A DNA stretch of 64,000 nt from Acanthopleura granulata. Taxonomy: Eukaryota; Mollusca; Polyplacophora; Chitonida; Chitonidae. The position numbers were made by a program, and so were the translations under genes. A model generated the notes under the pieces. The model was given only the letters and a program-made list of their open reading frames with translations, made no database searches and was not told the origin of the DNA. Positions 21,001-29,590 of this stretch are shown piece by piece (position 1 is the stretch's first letter; each line of letters opens with the position of its first letter). The stretch covers positions 32,366,299 through 32,430,298 of the forward strand of contig JABBOT010000080.1 of assembly GCA_016165875.1 (NCBI GenBank), given 5' to 3'.

Positions 21001-24000
21001 CATTTTTTCGTTTTGTTTGAAGAAAACTGAATGGACCGATACTGTCGTAAGTACCAAATGTACAGTAACCATCCGATATTGTATCATTTTTGTTGTAACG
21101 TTCAAACATTTTCAACCGATGCTATAGCAAATTATTTACACATAATGTTGTAACTTCTTTTCTAACCGACGCTATAGTGCATTTTTACTGATAATGTAAT
21201 GATGTACACAAAAGTTGTCGCTATTATGGGACAAAATGTGAGGCAATATTGGTTGGTTACGACTGTATGGGTACTGACTACATTATCGCACGCAACAGAT
21301 ATGACACATACTATTGACTTCCAGGCACTATTACACATACGGAATTACATATCGGAACTATCAGTTCATCTAAAGCGATTACTTGTAAGTAACTGGAATT
21401 TTAGGGCAATTGAAAATAATTACTATAGGCTTATGTTAATATCTCCTTATCGATCTCGATCTCAGTGATTCACGGTCAACCCAGACTTATGGGCCCTTTG
21501 TGCAGCAGGTCTTCTTCTTCACTGTGCCTTTTTTGGCATAGGCAAGCGAGAGTTTTTTGGCGAATGGAATCAGCTATTGAGGGGGAAAAGACAAGTTACA
21601 TGCATGTGTGGCAACCCCTATTGAAATAATTTACTCCTATTGAAATAATCATTTCAACAGGGTTTATGACTGCAACCTCTGTTGAAATAATATCTCATCA
21701 GCCGCGTTGCCACTGCAACCACTAATGAAATAATTTCTTCAATAGGGGGAAACTACTGCAACGCCTATTGAAGATATAATTCGTTAGCGGATGCCACTGC
21801 AACCACTACTGAAATAATGTTGTTTCAATAAGAGTCTTGCCTGACATTTAAGACCCTTATTGAAATATTTGTAAGTACCGTGTAAAATGGTAATACCGCT
21901 AGTTTTAATATATATACTTTTGGGAAGAGAGAACGGAGATATGGCTCATCATCCCATCATTGTGTTTATTACCAATGCCCTGATGAACTTTACAAAGATA
22001 TTCCCTTGCATAAAAGTTAGATATGTTCAGGTCCTTCTGTTATATCGTTAGCTCCGAAGGAGGTTAAAATTATACTTATTTTGTTGTAAAGTCTGGTGGA
22101 ACGATAAGGACATCTATTCGCTTAAAATCACTAATCTTAGACCAGTATGTTTAAAATGCTTGTAAGACTTTCAACATTTAAGGTGTGTGTTAGGACTGGT
22201 TTCATTCTGCTCTGAATTTTTGTAGGGCTTTGATATGAAAGCCATTCTTCACTAATTAACGTTTAGCGCTATAGGCGAAAGTCGAAAATTACGTGTCATA
22301 TTTGCCAATAACCAAACAAATGTCAGTGGATTGCTAAAATCAGTTGCCTGCCACAAGTAGGGCATAAAATTCTGACAATCTTTCCGGCTGAAACCAAGAT
22401 TTTGAATCACTGACCGACTGATGTTTAACGCGGTACTCAGATCAACATTTCAGCTAAATGATGACAGACTAAGGAGTTATACCGGCCCATTATACAACCA
22501 TCCATCCTTCCATACATCTATCTATCTGTCTGTTCATCAAATACTCATGGCTCTGTTCGTCGTTTGTCGCGAAATGTAGTTACTGATGTCAGGTTTACGT
22601 GTGCTTATACAGGTAGGACTACTGGACATATGCTGTTTTATAGTTTAGAGTCAAACTTCACCCGATTTCACACAAAATGCATTAATAAAAGAATGACGGC
22701 GGTTCTTTATGAATAAATAATGAAAATAATTAATCCGAAAGGTACATCAACGTACAAAAGAAAAGAGTTTTTGATATTTAGAACACGCGACATTTTATAA
22801 TTTAGACAGAGATAATGTCTGCGAAACGACAGCATTACAATGGAGTGAAATATTTCAAAAGGTGAGTAGATTACGCACAAAAGTCTTTTACTAAAATTAA
22901 TCTTCCTTGTTTCAGTAGGGGTTGCAGTAACAACCTCGATTGAAATAATTACTTCAGTAGGAGTTGCAGTAGGGACTCCTATCGAAGTATTATTTCAAAA
23001 GGAGTTGCGACTTCAACACCTACTGAAATAATTACTTCAACAGGGGTAATTTATTTCTATTGGGGTTGCCATACGCATGTCTAGAGCTTGTGTGTTTCTG
23101 GGGGTTGGCCACAGAGAACCTACTTGATTAACTCAAATCAAGCATACATTTTCTTCCATCATCCAAACATATCAAATTCCACACGCTTATATTGATGCAT
23201 AAGTTGTCTAGACCCAGCCGCAAACACGCGGTCTTAGGGAGAATCCAGATGAAGTCTTTAACACCAGTGGTAAATTTGTAAGGTTCTCCGTTCGCCACCA
23301 TTACCATCCCGGAATGCACCGGTTTGTTACAAGCTATACTCTGGTGATGTCGCCACTAGGATGATGACGGATTCAAAATAACAATTTATCGCTGGCGTAT
23401 TGTTTTGAGTTGGATTCTCCTTGCTGACCACAGTCAGAACCGTTTCCTTGAGGCTGAGTGTACACGAGATATTCTTCAGCACTGGTGTGTGGAAATTGTT
23501 ACGCTTAGAGGCCGGAAGAAAATACTGTTGACTTTTTAGCGAAAAAGTAAGTTGATCAAGCAGTGTCTATGTGACTAATAGTAAAGTACAGGGACACAAA
23601 GACAAGCATGCCAGTATAATTTGCTGAGAGTATTGCATTTCAGCCACGAAATTCTAGTTTCCATGTTTATACAGAAAGTAACGAAGAAACGTGTGTTGAA
23701 CCAGCACCCCAGCTAATGCCTTTGTGGTGTACGTTGGGTGCGATAGGCAACTCATTTAGCAGTTATTCCATGGCGTGAATTTGCATACGCTACAGATGAC
23801 TAAGATAACGTCTTACATTTATTTATTTATTTCATTGGTGTTTTACGCCGTACTCAAGAATATTTCACTTCTACAACGGCGGATAGCATGGGAGAAAACT
23901 GGACAGAGCACGGGGGCAGTCCATGCAGGACCATCCGCAGGTTGCTGGCAGACGGAAAACATCTGATAGGGCCGATTTATTTTATGTCAAATTTCCACAC

Positions 24001-26402
24001 AATCAAAGCAGGGTGAAGTAAAGACAAAGAATAATTGTGTGTCTTACCTGCAAAATGCCACCAAAGTTGTCATGTTCCAGATAACGGCGCCTGGGTAAGG
24101 TACCACGTTGAAGTCGTACCCCCAGTCACTAAAACATTCTCCCAGTCGAAGGTATTCGGCATACTCACAGGGCTCATCTGAAGGACAGGCATACGATAAA
24201 TGCTACCAAGCCTACGACATGCAGTAAACTATCAATTGTATAAAGTAAAAGAATGTAGGACTGATCCATGAAAGCACAGGTAAAATTGCACGAGATTTGC
24301 CTCCAGCTGTTTTTCAGTCATTAGCCTAAATGTTTCTGAGTGTGTTCCTCTGCAGATAAAAGGCAAAAAGGAAGAACGCCATTGAGCATTTGCAATCTTG
24401 AATCTTTCACAGCTACGAAGTTCTACACATAGTTTCCTTATCCTTGTAACAATACGGTTTCTGACTCATTTGTTCAGAAGAATATGTCGCATGACTGGTG
24501 TAGGGGTTTTGGGAGAATGAAACGGGACAAGGCTAAGAGGAAACCTGACAAACAGCCTGATGTAATACAGTGGAGGAACCAGTTGAATAAGGATTTCGAC
24601 ACAAGGCATCAATGGCCAAGGACTGGTCGTTTTGCGGGATTAGAGCATTCGGTCGGCAGATTCAAGAAGTTATATTATCAAAACGTCTCTCAACCTTATT
24701 GACTAGAGCTTAAAGAGAAGTATGGTCATCGCAACAAATGCAGGTAGCAAGTGCATGTGGAGCCTTAACAACTCAAAATGTTTCATGGATGAAATGGACA
24801 CGTATCTGCAGCGGATTTTATTACACTTTATGCCACGATTCCTGTCAAAATCTGTTTGTTTACAAAAAAAAGTCAGATTTACCTTATTTTCAAAGGCAAC
24901 AATGCTATCTTTAGTGTTGCGATTTAGTTCTAAATGTTACCATTGATGATATGTTTCATTGCACACTGAGTTGCCGGAAGTTCTCATAAACAACATCTAT
25001 GTGAAAATAGGCGACACCATTAGTTGCGCAAGTTCTTTGGCAGATATATACCTGATTTATTGTGAATACTACTAATTTTTGAAAAGCTCGATTCTTTTCA
25101 TTTATGTGGAGGTAGATTTACCTGAAAAATAGCCTCTAAGCAACAAATAATTGCCATTTTGCAGGAACGGTAAAAGAAATCTATCCACTTTCGCTGCATT
25201 TCAAAGAGACAACGGACAGTCTATTTTAACCTAGGCCTGTATGTCTGTACAAAGATGACCAACATTGGGGCACCTCGAAGGCGGTTTATATGACAAATGG
25301 GATGACTTCAATTCTGAAATTGTGAATTATCCGCATTTGGAGAATAATGTACCAAAAGGGTCTTTCATAAGGCGTGTACATATCTCACCTTGAAACATTT
25401 GTTAAATCATGCATGAAATGTGATGCTTTCAATCTACTTCACCAGTTACATTCACAAACTAGTTTGTAGAGGATACTTCATCAAACTCATTCACTGTAAA
25501 CAGAACGTTCAGGATTTATGGATTTTTTGTTTTCAGCGAATCAAAGCGCCACTGAGGTGCATGCATTTGTATTTGACATGGAAAGTATTCGCGGATTACG
25601 AATGCTTGAATTCGAGTTTATGACTGGAAAATTTACTTCCTTGCATCATTGAAAAGGGTTGACTGCTTCTCTCCGACGTGTCATTAGACTCACTTACTAA
25701 GTTCATGTACATGTACTGTTACTTGCAGATTCCGTTGGAAACTTGCGTTATAGATTGTTCTGCAACTACATCCTGCTATTACGGACTTAATGGGACCGTC
25801 CTTTTATGATTTACGAGTGGCAAATGAATGCCAGATTTAACGCTTAGATCACGCAGATATTAATTAGTTGTACAAAAGACTACAGGCTGAAGAGTAAAAC
25901 TACAACAGCGAGGACAACAGGACCGTCGGTCAGTTTTCACACCTAACTGGTGAAAACCGGCATCTTGTCAATTTACGTATACCTTAATTACAGTTTCATT
26001 TTAAGAGTTCATGTAAAAGCTTAAATTGTAGCAACTGGCACGCCCACCAGCACGATGTCACCAGCAGAATTAAGGCAAAAATGCGTTGATGTTGATTCTG
26101 ATATGTTAGGTATTACCGGTCTGGAATTACTCAAAGGCTGTGAGAGGCTGGTCTCGATGGAAGTTTTGGACATTGAAGCCGAGATACTCAGTGCTCAGTA
26201 TATATCGTCAGTGATTTGTACATCACCTATGGTCTTTTCCCATGTCCTACGCAAGATGCTTAACATGTGTCAAAATGGTCAGTAAAAGCATTAGGAATGT
26301 TTCAGGTTGTTGAACGAGGAAATTATACGTACCTATATTGGCCGATGCCGGAGTAGTCCAACAGAAGAAGGCTATAAGAAGGGTGGAGTAAATGTAAAAC
26401 AT
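9033..26402 (-). CDS. Gene B: complete five-exon gene for a secreted 205-residue ten-cysteine protein, with very long introns
   Basis: Coding exons in reading order are 26402-26333, 24177-24048, 19494-19346, 18433-18280 and 9147-9033; phases are 1, 2, 1, 2 and the CDS is 618 bases. Exon 1 is a signal peptide (MFYIYSTLLIAFFCW..PASA). The mature part has ten cysteines: C-x10-C and VAFC (exon 2), C-x7-C and QFIC (exon 3), C-x10-C (exon 4, ENKACIESRDYNINKC) and C-x7-C (exon 5). The end motif is SNFFYAEY. Donors are GTACGT, GTAAGA, GTAAGG and GTACAC. NMT in exon 2 is a possible N-glycan site. Exon 5 is placed 9.1 kb beyond exon 4 because it is the only exon-5 homologue in the right phase; that last join is the least certain. 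Function unknown; family membership is clear from cysteine spacing and phases. Confidence 0.75.
9430..9690 (+). repeat. Dispersed repeat D, copy 1 (gene B intron 4)
   Basis: It shares AACACTGTATTATT, GCTAGAAATCAGC and GCACCTTCTGTGTCAGCAGC-like text with the inverted copy at 17640-17975. Not recognised as a known class. Confidence 0.6.
10155..10312 (+). other. Short open stretch with paired CxxC motifs, possible zinc-binding relic
   Basis: Between a TGA and a TAG, one plus frame reads CEECGSVSKHCNCGKLD.. then KCEVCARV: two CxxC-type pairs plus CNC and a histidine, like a small zinc-binding module. It lacks a start codon and clear splice sites and lies just outside an inverted-repeat element (10340-11640). 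A remnant of a transposon protein or a chance frame are both possible. Confidence 0.25.
10340..11640. mobile_element. Fold-back element with inverted arms of at least 110 bases
   Basis: The left arm (about 10345-10500) holds TTAATTAACTATTTTCTAAA then AGTGACGCACGTGG and GTGCAACAACAACG. The right arm (about 11455-11615) is its inverted counterpart (CGTTGTTGTTGCAC-type text, then CACTTGCGTCACTTCC, then AATTAGTTAATTAA). The spacer of about 1 kb has no coding frame. It lies in gene B intron 4. Confidence 0.6.
11750..12207 (+). mobile_element. MITE family B, full-length copy
   Basis: A unit of about 455 bases whose ends are inverted: AAGGTTATAAAAGCGC at the left and GCGCATGTGTAACCTT at the right. 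Two partial copies lie at 27490-27803 and 28655-28885 and share GCATTGATTTTCC, ATATATATC.CCAAAC.TTTGCGTGG and TTTTAACTGGGTGTAAAA. No transposase frame. Confidence 0.7.
12875..12945 (+). repeat. Dispersed repeat C, copy 2
   Basis: Matches 2655-2735 through ATATCCCATGGCATTGGATG, AATTCCAGA and AGCATGTCAGAACA. Confidence 0.5.
13918..14362 (-). repeat. Dispersed repeat A, copy 2, inverted (gene B intron 4)
   Basis: Reverse complement of 6545-6964 over its whole length, with scattered differences (for example GTTGTAATTGGTGGCCAGTT). It begins AAAGGGACATGGTCGCAC, a segment partly deleted in copy 1. Confidence 0.65.
14363..15865. other. Gene B intron 4 interior, no feature recognised
   Basis: AT-rich intron sequence. 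I looked for cysteine-bearing frames flanked by AG and GT on both strands and found none convincing. A short direct repeat of GCCACCAT..CCACCATTAG lies near 15602-15640. Confidence 0.4.
15866..15990 (-). pseudogene. Exon-5-like fragment of the ten-cysteine family inside gene B intron 4
   Basis: Read leftward, the frame ends ..SKCNNALFAFGETLVYASW.. and a TGA at 15868-15866. It aligns with the last exons of gene A (CNKKIANIIGNFIYAVY) and gene D (CNSEVAGVFGNFLYGV). The first cysteine of the usual C-x8-C pair is phenylalanine. The only AG acceptors that keep this frame give phase 1 or 0, while every functional exon 5 here is phase 2. It therefore cannot splice to gene B exon 4 without shifting frame. 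It is most likely a relic of a lost paralogue, or an exon that gene B no longer uses. Confidence 0.55.
15991..17044. other. Gene B intron 4, no feature recognised
   Basis: Nothing beyond AT-rich intron sequence and a T/C-rich run near 16458-16482. Confidence 0.35.
17045..17312 (+). repeat. tRNA-derived SINE, plus orientation
   Basis: The body reads GTATGTGGAAGGTCTGCC, then CGGTTTTCTCCCACCATAAT, then a tail ending CCAATCAAATAAACAAATAA. GTGAGTTTAAGCCC near 17117 is in the B-box position. Confidence 0.7.
17640..17975 (-). repeat. Dispersed repeat D, copy 2, inverted
   Basis: Reverse complement of the copy at 9430-9690. The 63-residue minus-strand frame it contains is repeat sequence, not a supported exon. 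Confidence 0.6.
18717..18907 (+). CDS. Antisense exon-3 homologue of the ten-cysteine family, nested in gene B intron 3
   Basis: A strong acceptor (CCCTTTTGTGTTTCAG, 18701-18716) opens a plus-strand frame in phase 2. It runs R-VLTEAYLAKFC..C.. to HKFCQA and a GTGAAC donor, ending in phase 1. Those are the phases of exon 3 in genes A, B, D and E. The C-x7-C pair is kept (FCQGVLVETC), as is the third cysteine near the end. Compared with the 149-base norm it is 191 bases, with an insertion rich in proline and serine (LPPLLPSSPSGP). It is read opposite to gene B. No matching exon 1, 2, 4 or 5 was found on the plus strand nearby, so it may be part of an unseen nested gene or an orphan exon. Confidence 0.5.
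19838..20012. repeat. Short imperfect tandem repeat rich in TA/CA
   Basis: Imperfect repeats of CTACATACAGGTAGCCTATA and TATACATA-type units in gene B intron 2. Frames across it are low-complexity. Confidence 0.6.
20795..20925 (-). repeat. SINE 3' part, minus orientation
   Basis: TTTGTTTATTTATTTAACTGG then CCACACTCAAGATTATTTCAC then CGACGGCGACCAGCATTATG is the SINE tail in reverse; it continues to ATCCGCAGGTTACAGACAG. Confidence 0.7.
21199..21384 (+). CDS. Possible first coding exon of an unrecognised secreted protein
   Basis: An open frame from ATG (21199; a second ATG at 21226) reads 62 residues to a strong GTAAGT donor in phase 0. It has a hydrophobic stretch (WLVTTVWVLTTLSHA) that looks like a signal peptide. 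An amphipathic segment with leucine/isoleucine spacing follows (DFQALLHIRNYISELSVHLK). No downstream exon was found and it does not resemble the ten-cysteine family. It lies antisense within gene B intron 2. It could be chance. Confidence 0.25.
21597..23085. mobile_element. About 1.5-kb non-autonomous element with TIRs and arrays of a small palindrome
   Basis: Ends: CATGTGTGGCAACCCCTATTG at about 21604-21624 and, inverted, the CAATAGGGGTTGC-like text ending TATTGGGGTTGCCATACGCATG at about 23057-23078. Inside each end lies an array of a palindromic motif, TTGAAATAATTACTTCAA and variants, alternating with GTTGCAGT/ACTGCAAC (21604-21865 and 22915-23070). The central 1 kb is unrelated AT-rich DNA. 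It inserts into gene B intron 2. The layout suggests a DNA transposon with subterminal binding-site-like repeats. Confidence 0.6.
23815..23960 (-). repeat. SINE 3' part, minus orientation
   Basis: ATTGGTGTTTTACGCCGTACTCAAGAATATTTCACTTC is followed by the reversed body (GAGCACGGGGGCAGTCCATG, CCATCCGCAGGTTGCTGGCA). Confidence 0.75.
26055..26283 (+). CDS. Possible coding exon with four cysteines, antisense in gene B intron 1
   Basis: A plus-strand frame runs from ATG at 26055 through ELRQKCVDVDSDMLG.., LLKGCERLVS.., SVIC.. and LNMCQN to a GTCAGT donor-like site at 26280. Composition is protein-like, with acidic and leucine-rich helices. The opening KCVD and the spacing vaguely recall family exon 4 (AECVDSAKF in gene A), but the first cysteine pair is 18 rather than 10 apart and the end phase does not fit. 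It ends 50 bases from gene B exon 1. Treat as a candidate only. Confidence 0.25.
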
Positions 26403-27480
26403 GTTCTGACTGTCTTGTACGCGTAAACGGGTGAGTCTGTCACTTGATAAGTGAAAATTCCTTCTGACGGTTCGCTCAAATCCATGCCATCCGGTCATTT
26501 TGATTCATCAGCCAGCCAAAGTTTCGTTCGGATAGGTTGTACTCAACCTTTTGACACCGGTGTAAAATTGAGCAACTTAATCTGACTTCTGCTATTATTA
26601 CATAGAGACTCCAGCATTCACAGCTATGTAGAGAAATTCCTTCTTCCAAGTGACTGTTATTATCTGCTTAACAAAGTGGGTAATAATATTCTATTATGGA
26701 GATGATTATATAGAAAAGTGGCCCTAATAAAACGTCATTACGCGCACTCAACATAAATGACCAGCAAGGGGCCTGAGGTGGACGGCTTGATTGTATAAAG
26801 GAAGTGAGGATAGGAGCAAAGAGGTTTGAACAATGCTTAGTTTGGACAGCCGATTGAATTGACCAACATTGAAGTTTTCTCAATTTTGGGCAGTCATACC
26901 AAACATTTTACAATATATTACACCAGATGCATGTTATACGGCTTCGCAAGACCGAGGCTTGGGGTTTTTCATTTAGCAGTAATACACGCTACAGACGGAC
27001 GTGGTCGTGAGTCATTGAAATATCGTATGTCCTTTATATGGTAGATATTTGAATTCGTCAACATGCAAGGATGATCATGTATTTCATGCATATAAAATTT
27101 TATAAGGTATTAAAAATGGACAATTGCCATTTTATCTGGGGACCATGGAGCTACCTGCGTGTGTAATACAAATGGCATTTCCATTTCTTACCCTCGGGTC
27201 AAGTTGGTCAGGTTTGCATAAATTTCTGAAAATTAGGCGTTTCAGACTCGTCCGGCAATAAGTATCTGTATGTCGTAATCCATAATTTCCACACACTTTT
27301 AAGATTTAAATTTGTACCGCATGAGGCCTCACAAAGCAAATTTACAGATGCACATATATGTACTATATCACTGAAAGCTATTCAGCAAACATATATAGGC
27401 ACTTCCCATCAGAGCTCCCTCTAATGTCTCCATCGACCTATCCTTCGAACATGTAATTTGCACAGAAAATAAGGACGTTT
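26403..27480. other. Intergenic, upstream of gene B, nothing recognised
   Basis: No TATA box at a credible distance upstream of the gene B ATG and no family exon on either strand. Confidence 0.35.
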
Positions 27481-27489
27481 TTCTAGGCC

Positions 27490-27803
27490 GTCTTATAGTA
27501 GCAGGACGACCATTTTTTCGAGTTGTTGCTCCTGGATGTGACGTAATAACATTTTGTCACCTTGGTAACCTCGTGTGAGGGGAAGGGGGGGGGTGGCAGT
27601 CCCCTTGGCAAAAAGTTTTGGGTGGAACCCAAAGCAGATAAAAGTTTGATATGTTTTAACAGGGTTTAAAATGAGAGTATAAAAATTTATAATGTATCAA
27701 CAACCTGGGCAGTCTGTGTGGCAGTATTATTCAATCGGTGCTGCAGCACTCGGAGCCAACTATTGGACCCAACTGGTCGAATTGAGCATGTGTAACCTAT
27801 AAG
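27490..27803 (+). mobile_element. MITE family B, 5'-truncated copy
   Basis: Matches the second two thirds of 11750-12207 (for example CCTTGGCAAAAAGTTTT, TATGTTTTAAC.GGGT, TTGGACCCAACTGGTCGAAT) and ends in the same terminal GCATGTGTAACCTA. A G run of nine interrupts it near 27586. Confidence 0.65.
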
Positions 27804-27809
27804 AGGAGC

Positions 27810-28650
27810 GAAGTTTCTCAATTTTGTGTCAATAATATCTTCATATGACGCTGATACTCAAACTAAAATATCATATACCTCAGGGCAAAAGTAAAAATTA
27901 GAGGGCTATATCTGGGTGCCCACCAAGGATAATACTTTTGGTATCTGGGGAACAGTAATTTATGAAGAAGGTAATATAAAATCCCTTTCGAACACTGCAG
28001 AAATGAATGCTGATCCTGCTTTTCTTAAAATGAAACACTTGTGGTTATTAGAAACTAAAATATTGACATCTCTCATCAACTGGAGTGACGTTATGTAAGA
28101 ATTACTATCCCTACTCTCATTTGTACATGCACTCACTAATTGTTCCATTAATAGACATTTTTTAATTCATATACAAAGACAGCAACTTCAACCGAATTGT
28201 ATCACACATGATAGGCAGCTCAACTTTTAGGCATATTTTAATACATGCTATCAGCAAAGGCTTTTTTATAAGGCTTTTTTAGTCACTTTGCATGTGAAAG
28301 ATTGACAATAGAGAAATGTACATTGTTAAAGTAAGTCTAACATGGAAGGCCTGAAGAAAAGTGGGATAAAAAATAACTTATCGTACCTTTATACACACAC
28401 GCTAAAACAGTTTTGAGCTGACAGATTCATTCTTGGAATTACCCGTACCTATGAAATTAAAAAACTCAAGCCTGCTTCTGAAGGAGATTGTACTTGAAAA
28501 AGTGGGATGGGGAGTGAATTGGGGTAGAGGGGGCTAATGGTTGGGCATCAGCCATGATAAATACTCGCGAAAACAGTCTAAGACCATTTTCACACGCTTG
28601 CAACTTGCCCTGAACACAGTAAAGGTGATACGGCAGAACTGGGCCTGTTT
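27810..28650. other. Intergenic, nothing recognised
   Basis: AT-rich. A 60-residue plus frame at 27916-28098 has no splice context or family resemblance. Confidence 0.35.
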
Positions 28651-28654
28651 CCTA

Positions 28655-28885
28655 TAGGTTACACGAGCGCATTGATTTTCCTTACTATTTATGTAGTAAA
28701 TTTGTCAACTTCCACCTCCCAAATATATATCTCCAAACTTTTGCGTGGTGGTATGCCGTACCACCACACACAGCTTGGACTTTGAAGTGACGTAATAGCA
28801 TTTTGTCAGTTTTCAATTGTATTCAAAGCAGATTAAATTCAGAGATATTTTAACTGGGTGTAAAATGACAATATAGAAATTTTTG
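28655..28885 (+). mobile_element. MITE family B, 3'-truncated copy
   Basis: Starts at the terminal AGGTTACACGAGCGC, runs through GCATTGATTTTCC and TTTTGCGTGGTGGTATGCC, loses an internal block and stops after TTTTAACTGGGTGTAAAATGA, just before a minisatellite. Confidence 0.65.
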
Positions 28886-28891
28886 TGTAAT

Positions 28892-29048
28892 CTCACTGTC
28901 CATTGCACTCCTTCAAGTTCTCACTGCCCATTGCACCCCTTCAAGCGCTCGCTGTTCATTGCACCAATTCAAGCGCTCACTACCCATTGCACTCCTCAAG
29001 GGCACTGTCTACTGCACCCTAACAAGCACGCACTGAACATTACATCCC
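28892..29048. repeat. Minisatellite, six units of about 28 bases
   Basis: The unit is near TCACTGCCCATTGCACCCCT plus TCAAGCGC, imperfect toward the right. It abuts a truncated MITE. Confidence 0.75.
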
Positions 29049-29439
29049 TCTCCGCCGTGAAGTTGTTTACGGCGAGGTCAAATATGCGGTTGTGAAAGTT
29101 TAGAGCAAACGGCCTCTTCGCAGTGTTTATATGTAGTCATGCGTTTAGACGTTGTTGTTTCACTTTCATTTCCACGAAATTCAATGATCCAGAATTTTAG
29201 CAGCGAAATATTATACATTCTGTTACATAAACAGTGGGAGACGACCCCCGTCCTGTATACAAGTGATACGGACAGTGCATGATTATGATTTGTGGCAGAC
29301 ATCCTTCAAAAACAAAGAGAAGGTCAAACACTGTGTCATACAGCCAGCAGAAGGTTTGGGACTATTACGTAAGTTAACTACAATGTTAGTATCCTTGCCT
29401 GACCGAGGTTTTTTTTTAGTGTGCTAGAGCAACAAAATG

Positions 29440-29590
29440 ACTCAGGTCGCGAAGTTCAAGACCGTTTCACGCTGGCTTCCTCCCCGGTCGTACGTGGGAA
29501 GGTCTGCCAGCGACCTCGGACTCTGCTCTGTTTCACCCACCACAAAACTGGTCGCAGTCGAACACCAATGAAATAATTAAATAAAATAAA
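29440..29590 (+). repeat. SINE 3' half, plus orientation
   Basis: CGTACGTGGGAAGGTCTGCC, then CACCAATGAAATAATTAAATAA tail; the central part is diverged. Confidence 0.55.

Noticed and set aside
23128..23319. 63-residue minus-strand frame in gene B intron 2 as a missing exon
   Set aside because: Gene B already has a complete exon set; cysteine spacing and phases do not match the family.
24484..24702. 72-residue basic plus-strand frame
   Set aside because: Protein-like composition but no recognised domain, no splice partner and no repeat copy in the window; insufficient to call.
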